From Brachypodium distachyon (Eukaryota; Streptophyta; Magnoliopsida; Poales; Poaceae), in the NCBI RefSeq assembly GCF_000005505.3, contig NC_016131.3:15583501-15647500 (forward strand): a DNA stretch of 64,000 bases. The letters run 5' to 3'. The notes below the pieces were generated by a model. The model was not told where the DNA came from, searched no databases, and saw nothing but the letters and a program-made list of their open reading frames with translations. The stretch's first letter is position 1. Each line of letters starts with the position of its first letter. This document shows positions 49,001-61,284 of the stretch, piece by piece. The translations under genes were made by a program, and so were the position numbers.

Positions 49001-51054
49001 AATAAAACACCCCAGCAGTGGACAAGATCCTTTCTACCCTGCAATGTAGAATTAATAAGTCTAATGCACTTAGGAAAAAAAACATCACATTCAATTTATA
49101 AATACCATACCTCCCAACCCAATGAAGGCAGATTCTGAACAAAGAGAGAAAGGACGCCCTCCTTGCAAATTTCAAGGGCTATCTGCAAAACCTGCTCCTG
49201 ATTCGGTTCAACTTCGCCATCACCAGAAAGTGTCTGCCTCAAGGTAAATATATTTTTCTCAACATCCTCGAGAGCCTGATAAGAAAGGCATGATCAACCA
49301 GTGGTCTGTAGCATGGTATTATCTGCATAAGCAAAATGTATACAAGGAGACACCACGGACACAAAACAATGAAAACAGTAAGTCAAACAACAAACAAGCT
49401 TATGAGCATGCACCAGATATACCTCTCGTTTGCAGTCCACTTGCGTGTGAACACAGTTAAAAAGAACATTAATAGGTAGTGCATCTTTACAAGTAATGTG
49501 GATCGTGTGTAACCGATATTCCGTTACACTTTTAAACGAGATATGAATTTGCTAACAAAGCCCAACTACCGCCATGATCCTTTTTACGAACAGATAAAAC
49601 AAAGTGTCCTTGTTTGGCAGCACGAACCAACTACGCAATGAGTTATTTCCTATCTTTTTCCGAGAAACCAGCAGGAGTTTTGCCTATTCATTAAGAAGAA
49701 ATCAATTTGTTAAACACAAAGAAGCCCGCTACACCATATGTTGACTACTTCCAAAATAAGAAACAACAAAACAACAGGCGGAAACTGCCTTGCATCAACT
49801 CGCAGTTAGTACATAACCAAATATAACACCGGGGCTAAGGGTCAAGTTGGTTATCATATATACTGCCAAAATAAAGAGACTTGAGTACTAGAAGAAAAGC
49901 ACCTAGACCTAACAAAATTAAATGAATATACAAAAGTCTAGTTATTTTATTTCTATCAGTGCACGTTCTTTTCCCACACGCCATCAGAGCGGCCCGTTGC
50001 CGCACGACAACATTGCCTAAGTGAATGCGGCGACTAAAGGAAAACCGATGAAACCACACCGACAACAACTGCCACAACATAATACATGCTGGCCTAGAAC
50101 ACCGAGTGGCATCCATAAGACAATTGTGGTCGCCTTCTCCTTGGCACTACCTCTCTTTGTTTTCTTCTTCACCACCTCCACATTCTTTACGAGGTTTTCT
50201 ATTGGCACGATGGACCAGGGAGACAAAGGGCTCTTGAACTCATCGATGCAGGCTGCATGAGTATTTTCATCAAGCTTTACATTCTTATCCAAGAGGCTGC
50301 AGACCCGTCCAAGCAGCTCGTGCCCCGCAGCCTCGCTACCATTTGCGGTCATATCCTTCTTCTTTTGCTTCTGCTTCTCAATGTGACTGCTCTGGCTTGG
50401 CGTATCGATGGGGGTGGCCACACCTCCCCTACATCGTATTATCGGCGTAGTTATTTCCTTATCAGGAGTAGCCAGACTCAAGGGTAAGTTAGTTCTTCAG
50501 TTTCAGTTTGATGATCAACCCCAACATTAGGGCAAACTGTGCACTCCAATGCTAAGCACAATGTCAGAAGAAACCATTATCATCCAAAGGTCACTGCTAT
50601 CGGAACCCTTGACCTACAAAGTACAAACTAATCCTTCCAACCATGGGCACAACTTAAATTACCAAGTACCAGTAAACATTCTTCAACAACAAAGTCTCCA
50701 AAACCCCTGGCACTAAGATCCAGAGAAACCACTCCTCACTCCTCAGAGCAAAAGGCCCTCCCATAACAAATAGCCCCATCGCGTAAGCAATCACCCACTA
50801 GGATCCGCCCCAACCCCGTTCCCCAATTGGGACGACCAGACGCTAACGACGAGCCGGAACGCGCAGATCGGGCCAGGGAGTGCACGGGTACGGTCACGGG
50901 AGGCCGGAGAAGGGAGGGGAGGGGGAGCAAGCTGCAAGCAGTGTACCTTGGCGCCGGTCTTGGTGTCGAGCGCGAGGAGGGAGTCCTTGATGGAGCGCAC
51001 GAGCTCGTTCTGCGACGACCGCGGGCGCGACGCCGCCCGGAAGAAGAAGGACAT
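46040..51054 (-). CDS. MO25-like (Hym1/CAB39) scaffold protein
   Basis: Eleven exons: 50947-51054, 49111-49275, 48920-49038, 48539-48613, 47969-48062, 47811-47870, 47621-47686, 47440-47538, 46846-46890, 46307-46409 and 46040-46116. They give 336 aa with every phase consistent. The N-terminus [20 protein letters not shown] is the family signature. The helical-repeat body includes [57 protein letters not shown] and [22 protein letters not shown]25 proteins bind and activate STE20/GCK-type kinases (LKB1-STRAD in animals, SIK1-type and NDR-linked pathways in plants) and affect cell growth and polarity. Intron 1 (1.7 kb) contains a retroposon. No lesions. Confidence 0.93.
49652..50448 (-). mobile_element. 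Non-LTR retroposon 3, in MO25 intron 1
   Basis: The insert is about 0.8 kb. It is flanked by AGTTATTTCCT at 49641-49651 and 50449-50459. On the minus strand it ends in a plant-LINE-like tail (GCAAAACTCCTGCTGGTTTC then GGAAAAAG). It contains most of a 154-codon minus-strand frame (50017-50481) with a Lys-rich patch and no recognised domain; that frame starts outside the element across the duplication, so I do not call it a gene. The host gene can splice it out with intron 1. Confidence 0.75.
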
Positions 51055-52340
51055 CTCGCCGGACTCCGGCGGAGGGGTTTGGGTGGGGAGCGCGATTCAG
51101 GGCGAACCGAGACGTTGGTGGACGGAATGACGAGTTGACGAGGACGACCCGAGGTTTTCCGTCAAGTGGCGAGCAGCTTTTTACGCCTTCGAAAGCTGAT
51201 GGCGTATACTTAGATTTTTTTAGTTTTCCGGAGGAGTATAATTCAGATTTTCGCTGTTTCTTCCTTCGTACAAATATTTCTTAGTCAAGAGTAACCGCAT
51301 CTCTTATATGGTAAGTAAATTATACAGATGGCAGGGACACTGATGCTTGTAAAATCCTTCTTCATTTCTCGCTAGTCAGCCATGTACAAAATTATGTAAA
51401 ACAGATGGTTTTGTCATAGAAAAAAGCTTAAAAATAGATAATGTTCCTGCTCGAAACATGTCAAGTAATCTAGAAAAAATCCTAAACAATTTACAAAAAT
51501 ATATTCCTCCGTTCCATAATTCTTGTCGAAATATTACATGTATCTAGACACTTTTTAAGAATAGATATATCCATTTTTAAGCAAATTTGAGACAAGAATT
51601 ATGGAACGGAGGGAGTACAGTATAACACTACGATTATTGAAAGCGAGCGTCGATGTCGTCATCCTTAACTTGTACTGCGAGTTTGTTCTCATATAATGTA
51701 ATGACTTATTTACGTGAAAGTGCAATAAAACACAACAAAAAATGAAGAACAGACATTACATTTACTGGAGAACCTTTGAGATGAGAAGGAGAACCATTTC
51801 AGTTTGCAAGAAACATGGTTAGTGCTTGAACACAGGACCTTCAACTTGTTTCAAGTACGCATATGATTCATGTAGCCACTTGACTACTCTATTTTTTTGC
51901 CAACATGTTTGACTGATAGAGTGTATATCTGTACACCCTTTGACCTACGAGGGCCCATCCCTGGTGCTCGAGGGATGAAACCAACAATAACTTGTCAGGT
52001 TAAGCTAATCATGGTCTCCTCTATCAAAGAAAATATAAACAAGCAAGAATTTTAAACTTCTGAGTTTCTTCCTTGGTTTATATTTTCCTTCAAGCTTTTT
52101 TTGCTCTGGATCTTCGTTGAGCATACTAGGAAAATATAAACCAATGCAAGAAACTCAGATATCAAACTCTAAACAGCTAGAAATGAAACGAGAGATCCAG
52201 TTTTTCAGTTCGACATGGAAATTCTGCAGGATAGTAAAGGTCCAGAGTTTACATAGGACAACTCACGCTTAATTAACAGCTACCACATATTAAGGGCCCA
52301 AAATATAAATGACTTGAGTCTCACAGATGATAATAGAAGC
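51055..52340. other. MO25 promoter and spacer
   Basis: Contains a Stowaway MITE (51504-51615). From about 52080 it is homologous to 63020 onward, the 3' flank shared by the two MULE-derived genes. No gene here. Confidence 0.6.
51504..51615. mobile_element. Stowaway MITE
   Basis: A 112-base element, TTCCTCCGTTCCATAATTCT to GGAACGGAGGGAG, with TA on both sides. Its interior resembles the copy in SP1 intron 2 (TACATGTATCTAGACAC). Confidence 0.9.
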
Positions 52341-54924
52341 TCAAACTTGGGTAGGTTCTACTGAGTGTGAGGTTGCTTGATTTTTGTCTTCAATAGATCC
52401 ATTTTCAGTTATGCTCTTTTGCTCTTCATTGTCCACCACATTGCTGTCCGATGATAGAAAAACAGGAGGACCACACTCCAATTTTTTGTCTGGGATCCAA
52501 GTTGGTGTGTCAAATCCGAATGGCATGATACTACTTGTAATGTCACGTGAGGTCTTACATACGATGAATTTTTTCCTCCAGGTGTTAACTAGATAGGCCA
52601 GGCTGTAGTATGGGGACATGTATGTAGCAGCTTTAACACCAATCTGACAAACAGACCGTAATGAGATGAGAGCAGGGCTTGTGAAGTAGCTGCGGCTTCT
52701 TGCATGTACAGGTGGCGATTTTCAGAAATTTGGGTTCTTCAGACCTCATGCTGTAACCTGCCTCTTCCCCGACTTGACAGTAAATTTCCGATCCTGTTCC
52801 CTCCCATGAACATTTCTATCATCGGTGTAAGTGACTGTGTAAGTCACTTCATGCATCTCCGCTTTCTGCATTTTGGAATTCATGTCATCCTGGACACTTT
52901 CAGGAAAGTTTATTACTGGGTTGCCAATCGCTTTGTTTGCTGCAACACTTGTCTTTTTGAAGTACTCTGCCAAGCGCAGGAATGTCACCTCCACTATCGC
53001 ACTGAGTGGAAGGCATGTTACCCCTCTCAATACAGGGTCATTCTTATATACATCAGCTATATCAGTGCCCATGATGCCATACCTCGCTCCCTTTTTGTCA
53101 TGCAATAGTGACCACTTCTCCTTTGGTTTCAGACTGATCCAATCAGAAAAGTTTGTTATACTACTTGTTCTGTCATCTGCATGACCTGCTTCCCCCCCAT
53201 CCACCACAGAATTCTCATCATGCTTGACCGACTCCTGTTGTTTTCCCCCACTAGCACAACCTTCTTTCTCTGCCATATATTTTGACGTCAACTCGTCTAG
53301 CTCCTTCCAGATTTTAACAAACGTATGCCGTTACCAGTTTTGTGTCGCTAAAGTATTCCAAGAAGTTCTCAGCGAGGTGTTCCGTGCACCAGCGGCTTTC
53401 TGCACTCATCCATTTTCGTTCGCGGGATCTCAGAAGGTCTTCTACAGCATTGATCAACTCCCTGTTGTAGTCGTGTATAATACAGATATCAGATGGATGC
53501 ACCACTGCTTGCTCCAAATTCCTAAGAAACCACAGCCAGTTTTCCCTGGTCTCGCCCTCAATGATAGCCAATGCTACTGGAATGGTGAAATCATTAGCAT
53601 CTAATGCAACTGCAGTCACCAACACTCCTTTATATTTCCCGCATAGTGGCATGCCCTTGATGCATAGCACAGGGCGACAGGTACGGAAGGCTTGTAAGCA
53701 CTGTCCAAATGCCCAAAACATCCGCTGGAGGACTCGAAAATCTTTAAACCCTGCAACCTCTACATCCTTAATGTCTACAAATCCACCAGGGTTTTTACGT
53801 ACTATCTCCTTGAGTAACCTTGGGGCCAAGTTGTGTGAATCATAATAGGTGCCGAATTCCCACTCCAGACCCTTCTGTCTTGCGCTCCATGCCTCAAGGA
53901 GACTAATCTGCTCGCCATAGTGTTGAGCGATATAAGCAACAATTTCCTCGCTTGTCATTTGCAGATTCTGCACAAAACTGCAGAAGATGAAGCGACTAAT
54001 TGTCAGGCATTCTGTTCCAGGCAACACAACCGTCTCGAGTCGGCAGTAAGCATCATCATTTACAGCTTTGAGCAAAACGTCGTAGTGCTTGATCTCAGGG
54101 GATTCCAGATACAACATGAACCTCTGCACCACATTTCTTTTCCTCTTCAATTTATTGACAGACGATCTCCAGCATTTATCAGTATCAAGAGAATGGGTGT
54201 CCCATGAGTAGTCTTCAAAATAGTATTCTTCCAGCTCAGAGTCGCCGAAGTCCATGGTGCGTTGTTGGAGGAACCCCTTGATGTCGAGATCCTGCGTCTC
54301 TGGATGGAGCCGAAACAGCCTAAAGATCCAGAGCTGCAGATCCACGAACTACATCGTCTGTGGCTGCAGCGGCAGCTCCCCGATTACATGCGCACATTTC
54401 ACTTCTCTGTTCCCTGAGCAGTCGTAAACCAAATCATGGCCCTTGACGCGACAAAAATCTAGTCTTTTCCCGTAGTACACAGGCATCTGAATCGGCTCTT
54501 CAGCCTGCACACCAAAACGGTGCCACAACATGTGTGCAATTTATTCAGACGAATCCAACAGGCAAGCAAATACTACGGCGATGGGTTACTGCTACAGTTT
54601 ATAGTACAGCACAGCACAGACCTGCTGCTTCGCCCGAGGCTTCCTGGCCACGGCTGCCGGGGCCTTCCGCTTCCTCACGCCGGCGGCGGCTCCCTGCGAG
54701 ATCAAAACGCACAAACTTCAACAAAATCGGCGGCGGCGGCGAATGGATCGATTGGTACTGGTACTGGTAGACGGCGGAGGGCGGCGAGGAGGAGTTACCG
54801 GCATTGGGACGAGGCGCGCGTCGGCGCCGGCGCCGGCGAGCGAGGAAGCGGAGGTGGGGTCCTGTGGCTCCGCCGCTGCAGCCGCGGGGAAGAGGCAGGA
54901 CGATGGGCCGTCGCGATTCTCCAT
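52341..54924 (-). pseudogene. MULE-transposase-derived gene, broken
   Basis: The start is MENRDGPSSCLFP at 54924. Exons 54799-54924 and 54622-54693 (basic, KRKAPAAVARKPRAK) join an exon from 54504 (PVYYGKRLDFCRVKGHD). A TAG at 54349-54351 then interrupts an otherwise continuous frame (QPQTM-stop-FVDLQLW). The MULE domain lies at about 53500-53700 on the minus strand ([49 protein letters not shown]). Further lesions are a 1-base insertion near 53325, a 28-base deletion near 52763 and a 1-base insertion near 52650, all found by comparison with the copy at 63306-64000. The deletion puts the SWIM zinc finger out of frame. The family's first catalytic Asp (IDG) reads Lys (CIKGMPL), so this lineage may have lost transposase activity before it decayed. 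No Mutator end repeats seen. Confidence 0.8.
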
Positions 54925-55313
54925 CGTTGGACGGCTTCGTCGCTCGTCGGAGAAGGGTTTCCGCCGGGAAGGGAGGGAATGGGAAGGGTTTTCCCGCTGT
55001 GGATTTCTTTCTTCCTCTGGAGCTTTCCCTCCTTTTTATTTTTCTGGTGGTGGGTTGGTGAGACGGGCCCGACTGGCTTATGGCCCATAACATATGGGCA
55101 ACTCTGGAGGCCCATTTAGTATGGGCCGTTTCGAAGCCAGTTTGACTTACTTGTTGGGCTGTAAATTGCCGGCCTGGCCTGCTACAGACGCTGAGTCTTG
55201 GCTCGTTGACGCAAGGGTTTTCGTGGGAGATGATTCAATATCTTCCAGGCATAGTTGCTCAATTTTAACAGTTACCGCAAGATCTAGTTCATTACTCTTC
55301 ACAAGCTAGTTAT

Positions 55314-55530
55314 TGTCAAAGTGTGATGAGGAAAGAAAAACTGCACATAGGAATCTAGAATTGTCTTCTATTTCTAACTGTACTTGAGGCCGGAAAGATC
55401 TTGGAGACAAAACAACTTTCAGATACCTTATCGTTTCATCATCAAACCAGCAAAAATTAGTCCACAAATGACACGGTTGATTGATCAATCTACAAGGCTC
55501 AGCGTATATACTCCCCATGGACGATAGAAA
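55314..55530. repeat. Duplicated segment A, copy 1
   Basis: Clearly homologous, in the same orientation, to 62116-62345. Shared stretches include GATGAGGAAAGAAAAACTGC and CTTATCGTTTCATCATCAAA. Function unknown. A half MITE abuts its right end. Confidence 0.8.
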
Positions 55531-55534
55531 CATA

Positions 55535-55590
55535 CTCCCTCCGACCCATATTAATTGTCGAAATATTAAATATATCTATACGTTTTTTAC
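55535..55590. mobile_element. Truncated Stowaway MITE (left half)
   Basis: Begins CTCCCTCCGACCCATATTAA and continues TGTCGAAATATTAAATATAT, but no matching right end follows. The element was cut by a later rearrangement. Confidence 0.7.
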
Positions 55591-56814
55591 ACACGGAAAG
55601 CTTTTCCGCCGATTGGGAAATGTGGGGGAGTGAGCTTTCCCGCTGGCTGCTTCTAGAGTTCTTCACTTCATTTTTCTGTCGGTGGGCCGTTGGAATGGGC
55701 CGCGAGGAGGCTAGCAAATTTGATCATTAAGAAATGCTAAGCCCCCCCTCAAAAAAAATTAAGAAATGCTAAGGCATATGGGCCTGATCGAGCTTTTGCA
55801 AGAACCCTCGAGGCAATGAGTATGCACAACATCAACAACAACGACAATAAAAAAAAAAAACCTTTGGACAAGTTATTGTAGATGCCCACGTAAGAAAAGC
55901 AAGACATGTGGCTGATGAGATTCTGTACATAAGCTCGATTATTGAAAAAAAAATCAGGCAACTCAGCTATAAAAAAGTAGGGGCGAAGAACACTACAAAG
56001 GCATCGAGCAGAAGTAGCAATCACCAATCAGGGCGTACTGCGAGACTAGAGACAGAATATTGTAGCACTTGCTTAGCATTTTTTTTTCCGGTTATAGCGA
56101 GACTATATGTGATCAAGGCGTACTGTGACCCACAAGCATATAAATTACAATAAACGAACCCTATGATTATATGTGCCATGTAAGCTCCATGTGAAAAAAA
56201 GCTAAGGTAAATGGACTGCATCTTAAATCCCAAACCAAATCTTAAGCATTGTTGGGTATCTAGTTTTCTGTAGCACATAAGATGTGACTGGAGATGGCTG
56301 GGAGAGGGGCGGGCGGCGCGGCCGGATTTTGAGCCGGCGGTAGGACGGCAAGGTGAGAAGAAGTCCCGGCAGTGGTTGGCTCAAAAACTGAGTTGGCATT
56401 TTTAGGGAATGGGGTTTTGGTTACCTATATTTGATTATATGAGAGAGAAATTTTGGGTATCTACCTAAAAATATAGGGATCGGTAAGCATATAAGTAAGC
56501 TGGTGGAGCAGTTTTTAGACTTTATTTGGTATATTTGCAGTTTTTACGGATAGGTAATGAGTATAGATAAGCTAGTGGAGATGCTTTTAGGTCTAGTTGT
56601 GAAATAAAGCATCAAGATGACCTTAATACATATTGTATCAGTGACAAGGTGGGTCCAAAATTACATATCTTGTGGTTTTGGCTTGCGGATGCCACCATTA
56701 GGGATTGGCATTCGGTCTAAACGATAATAAGGGTTGGCTTTTGTAGGGTTTTTTTAGTAATTCGGTTAATAAGAAATGTCCATCGGGTTTTGAGCTAACC
56801 AACAATTTCCTTAA

Positions 56815-57350
56815 TCACTAGCAAAAGACCCGTGCGTTGCTACAGAACAACAGAAAATTGTATCAGAACGTCAAATTAAGTCCCGTGTGGAGCCACCGGC
56901 ACGCACGAGCCGGTGGAGGCGGCGGTCGGGGCCCGTGACGGATCAGCGGTTCCGCAGCCGCCTTCCTCACATGGACGACGCCGACACGCACAAGCTGGTG
57001 GAGGTGACCAAGAGCGGCGGCGAGCGCCGGCGAGATCCCAAGGGATAGTAATTACTGTGCCCGCGCGTTGCTACGGGTCAATAAAATCACAAACTATTTA
57101 TTTTTATTTTCTGTGTAGGCAACTCATGTCGCTGTCGAGGTCGGATGTGGGTGTGGTGGCGTCGGTTGTAAGATGGATTAGAAAAAATCGTGAAAAAAAC
57201 TGGAGGAATAGAAAATAACGGGCAGTGGCATATTGGTTGTAATTTTAACTGAAAGAAAAGAAAATGACAAATAGTGGCATATTGATTGTAATTTTAATGA
57301 AATTAACCTACGACGACCGCGACCGTATATCACCACCAACTCTAACTAGT
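56815..57350. repeat. Duplicated segment B, copy 1
   Basis: Starts CACTAGCAAAAGACCCGTGC and shares several blocks, in the same order, with 61285-61680, for example GTGGCATATTG followed by TGTAATTTTAA. It looks like a dispersed repeat family; superfamily not determined. Confidence 0.65.
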
Positions 57351-57443
57351 AGCTACACCGTTAGAAATCAAAGGCATCGATTGTATTGACTCATTGGAAA
57401 GAAGCAATATGCCATTGAAGATTTGAAGTGAGGTTTTAGGCTA

Positions 57444-57544
57444 TTCCTTCCGTCCCAATAATTCTTGTCTTGTGGTTGTTTTGGTTCAGGTTTGAAGTAA
57501 AATTTTAAACTAAAACAACCACAAAAGTTATGGGACGAAGAAAC
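57444..57544. mobile_element. Diverged Stowaway-like MITE
   Basis: Ends are TTCCTTCCGTCCCAATAATT and TTATGGGACGAAGAAAC, with TA on both sides. The inner arms GTGGTTGTTTTGGTT and AACTAAAACAACCAC pair. Confidence 0.65.
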
Positions 57545-58214
57545 TAGTTGATTAGTTAAGTTTTATCTGGTTAACGGAGAACAATAATCGAATTAAGTCC
57601 TGATTATTAAGCTTAGCTGTGCCGGTGCCGGTTAATTCGGTTTCCGTTCCAGTTAATTTGATTCCGGTGTTCTGTTTTATTTTTACGCCCACCCTAGCCG
57701 CCGTCGTTACCCAGGGTCTCTTCCCGATTCGCAGTCTCGCGGGACGAGATTCCGCCAATTCGCCATGTCCCCCCCCTCGTCGTCGGCACCCAGGGCCTTC
57801 CCGAGCCCGAGCTATGGCGATCCATGACGCCGTGCGCACGACGCGGCGTCGGCTGCGGGAACTCCACACCCCTGCAAGTACGTACGCTCGGACGATTCTC
57901 AGGTCTCGGTTTTCAATCTCATTATAGTATTGTCTGTCTACTGGAATTGAAGATCGATCTCTGGATCGGCCGCCGGGGAACGCCCGCCCCCTCCTCTGAG
58001 CTCTTCTAAACCGTGTTCCCCTGACGCCAACTGCTTGTATTTCAGATTATTGCCTCTTGATAACCGGGCTGACTGTTGGGGATTTTGTGCACCAAGTTTT
58101 ACCTTTCCCCCTGCTCTGGTTTTTGAGAATTCATAGTTATCTCTTGCAAAAAATTTGAGTTATATGAGCTAAATTGAGACATGTACTCACGAGCTCCACC
58201 GCATTGCATTGCAG

Positions 58215-60351
58215 GTAGTCGATAAAATGCTTCGTTAGCTGAAACAGATGGTGGTGCCGGTCAACAAGGTGATGTTTCTCAAGGTGCCCGAAATAGTATG
58301 AGACGAGAACTTGGTTTTGAGAAACTTCCAGAGGTTTGTGGATTCGGTAGTGAAGTCTTCTGGTCAACTTAAAATTTTATCGCGACTGCTAGCCCAGGAG
58401 TAGAGGATGCATCTAGGGGTAGGACTTCAGTGATGAATCCATACTCGCTTCTGAAAAAGGAATGAGCAGACCGGCTTGCATTTTGCAAATTACTAATGCG
58501 ATTCATAGCATAGGAAATCAGTGGTTCATGTGTTGCAAATCCGCCAAAAATAGATACTCTATATTAAGTTAGCTCTATTGATGCACTGTCTTCATCCATT
58601 GCAGGTATCGGGGCAAAGTACATAGTACTAATTAACAAGCTATAGTTGTGACTTTGTTGTTTATTCTAGTCAGCAGCTACGCTACAATATAACTGTTGAA
58701 CTTGTCAACCTTGGTTCTGCAGGACGTCTTATATCACATACATTCCATCATGCCAGTGCAGGACGCTGCTCGTGCCGTCTCGTAGATTTCTCCGTTCCTG
58801 GAGATGCTATTCCAACCTCATACTAAACAACCATACGCTTGGGTTGACTGACAAGAAATTCGAGGAAAGAGAAATCTATCTCATCGACAAAGTTGGCCAG
58901 ATTCTTACAAATCATTATGGCAATGGGGTGAGGGTGAAGACACTTGAACTTGATCTTTACCCTTGCAAGAATACCAATGCCTCGCACCTGGACAGGTGGC
59001 TCCAAATCACTGTTAAGCCTGGGATCGAAGAACTTAACTTTATGTTTTCTGTATACATGAAGAAAAAGTACAGCTTTCCGTGTTCAGTTTTGTCTGATGA
59101 GGCAGCTGCAAGTTCAATTCAGTCTCTTCGCCTCTTCACTTGTGCTTTTAATCCTACATCGAAACTTGGCCGCTTGAGAAGATTGAAATTTTTAGATCTG
59201 TCCCTTGTCCACATTACTGAGGAAGGATTAGGGCATTTTCTCTCGAAATCGTTTGCCTTGGAACGGCTGGTTATCTTTGCATGCACAGGGATAACTTCCT
59301 TGAGAATACCTTGTACGCTGCAGCAGCTCAAGTTCCTCAGAATTACAAGATGTAATATGATGCGGGTGGTAGAGATCAATGCTCCAAATCTCTGCTCTTT
59401 TCACTATGGTGGGACCTTGGAAGAAATCTCTGTCAGAAATTGTTCACAACTTGAGCTTGTAGAGTCTTCTTTCTGCCCGTCTGGTATTCTCTCTTATGCT
59501 CGTGCCAGGCTTCCATCCATCGCACAAAATGTTGAGAGCCTTACACTAATCTCTCATAATGAGGTATGTGTTGGTTTTAACATCTTAATTGTCCAATTGT
59601 GGCGACCAGTCAGGTATAGTGAACAGTGATACATAAACACTTGGGCATGCTTAATCTCATGATTTGTCGTTCTTCAGAATGTAACCACTCCAATGCTGCC
59701 ATCCAAGTTCCTCCATCTCAAGAAGCTGGAAATTAGACTCTACTGTTGGACACTGCCCTCCCCCCCAGCCTATGACGTATTCTCTCTGGTTTCTTTTCTT
59801 GATGCTTCTCCTACCTTGGTTTCTTTCATTCTGCGTGTAAGTCACCATTCATGTCTCTCGGAGCTATCTATGAAGTGTACTACCTTGTTATCAGAACATT
59901 GCAACTATTGTTGATCCTACCTATGTATGTGCGGGTAGATGATGCCATAAGGTCCGATCCTGTTGTTGGACACGACGCCGAATACCTGAGGCGCAAGCCG
60001 GGTTACCGGCATAACAGCCTCAGACATGCGATGATCACGGACTTCTGTTCATCCAAGAGCTTGATTGAGCTCACGATCCACATCCTTGAGAGCGCACCTT
60101 CGCTCGAGCGACTCACACTGGACACCACCCGCGGCTATGATAGGAGGTGTGGTACCATTGGCAAATGCCCCGCCTCAAGTAAAATTGGCCAATGCTTTCC
60201 TATTTGCAAAAGAACCTTCGAAGAAGCTCATAGAGCTGTGGAGGCTGCGGGCAGATACATCGCGGGAAGAGTTCCTTCGGCTGTTGAATTCGAGGTCCTG
60301 GAGCTCTGTAGTAGATGTCATATGGTAAACCATAGATCAATGCCAGAGTAG
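58215..60351 (+). pseudogene. F-box/LRR pseudogene 2
   Basis: Exons can be traced at 58215-58333, 58723-59563, 59678-59836 and about 59935-60351. The first reads ...RRELGFEKLPE and joins DVLYHIHSIMPVQDAARA, a typical grass F-box. Leucine-rich sequence follows (HLDRWLQITVKPGIEELNFM, LRRLKFLDLSLVHITEEGLG, APNLCSFHYGGTLEEISVRN) and then the conserved end (SSKSLIELTIHILESAPSLE). Lesions: a TAA in frame near 58224; a frame change inside the F-box near 58772, where the reading jumps from ARAV to PSRRFLRSW; and a splice acceptor that now reads GCGG instead of GCAG before GTAGATGATGCC (59931-59934). A first exon at 57814 is possible. Not likely to make protein. This F-box subfamily differs from the one at 5.6-9.0 kb. 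Confidence 0.8.
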
Positions 60352-60707
60352 TTTTATCTTTCTTTATATTTGAGAAAATTCCATATATGGCAAATGTCTT
60401 ATTCCCGGTAAAAATAAATAGCACGTCTTTTTTATGTGTCCCGCACAAACAGAACAATGTAATATCCGTTCATAGTATTTCCATCCAAATTGAGCCATCT
60501 AAACTTTCCCCTGATTGGCTTTTTTCTTTCAAACAAAATGCACATTTATGTTCCTTCCAACCATAACACATGCATATAAAGACCAATAGCAATTTTTGCC
60601 TCAACTTTGACCACGTATAGCTATACAGAAGCATAGGAGTATTCGTGTTGGTTTTGCCACACTACAGAAATTTCACAACAACCGGCCATGTTGCGCTGAG
60701 TTGGGAT

Positions 60708-60992
60708 TATACCTGGGCAAACTTTGGGCCGGGCCGGGCTTCGTAAAAGCCCGACGGTCAAACCTGAAGCCTGAGCCCGGCCCGGCCCGAAACCCCAGAA
60801 ATAGGCCATTTAAACATTAAAATGATTATTTTTGGAATAAATAAATAATTTTTATACATATTCTTTTTTTAAAAATACCCGTTTTTAATCATTTCGGGCT
60901 TTTGGGCTGGGCTTGGGACTGGAAAGGGAGGCCTGAGCCCGGCCTGGGATGTCAGGCTTCAGGCCGGGCCGGGCCTCCCATGCCCAGGTATA
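60708..60992. mobile_element. hAT-type MITE
   Basis: A 285-base element with ends TATACCTGGGCA and TGCCCAGGTATA, flanked by the 8-base duplication GTTGGGAT (60700-60707 and 60993-61000), the size made by hAT transposases. The GGGCCGGGCCGGGC arms form a strong foldback around an AT-rich centre. Confidence 0.85.
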
Positions 60993-61284
60993 GTTGGGAT
61001 GTTGTATCTCAAGCTTGAGGGGGATGGTCAGATGGAGAGGGCTAGAGCGGGATCCATCGAAACGCTTTGGTTCGGTGGATCAGGGGCAAGACTCTATAAC
61101 CTTATAAAATCGATATTCCAAAGAGAAAATACTAAAGATAATGGCATGGGGTAACATAATTTGATGGAAGTGCTATGAGTGGAAACTGTGGATTCCGTTT
61201 GTGCTTCAGACGGGAAGCGCAAAATCCCGTGCTGTTTTTTGGTACCAAAGTGAAACCTATGCTATAGATTGGAATTTTCTAGAT

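Larger units (their letters stand above)
54925..58214. other. Accessory spacer
   Basis: Contains duplicated segments (55314-55530, 56815-57350), a half MITE and another MITE. A GC-rich leader at 57700-57900 with an ATG at 57814 (MAIHDAVRTTRRRLRELHTP) is the likely first exon of the downstream F-box pseudogene. No intact gene. Confidence 0.5.

Noticed and set aside
50017..50481. 154-codon minus-strand frame in MO25 intron 1
   Set aside because: Its start lies outside the retroposon across the target duplication, so it is not an original gene; no domain recognised.
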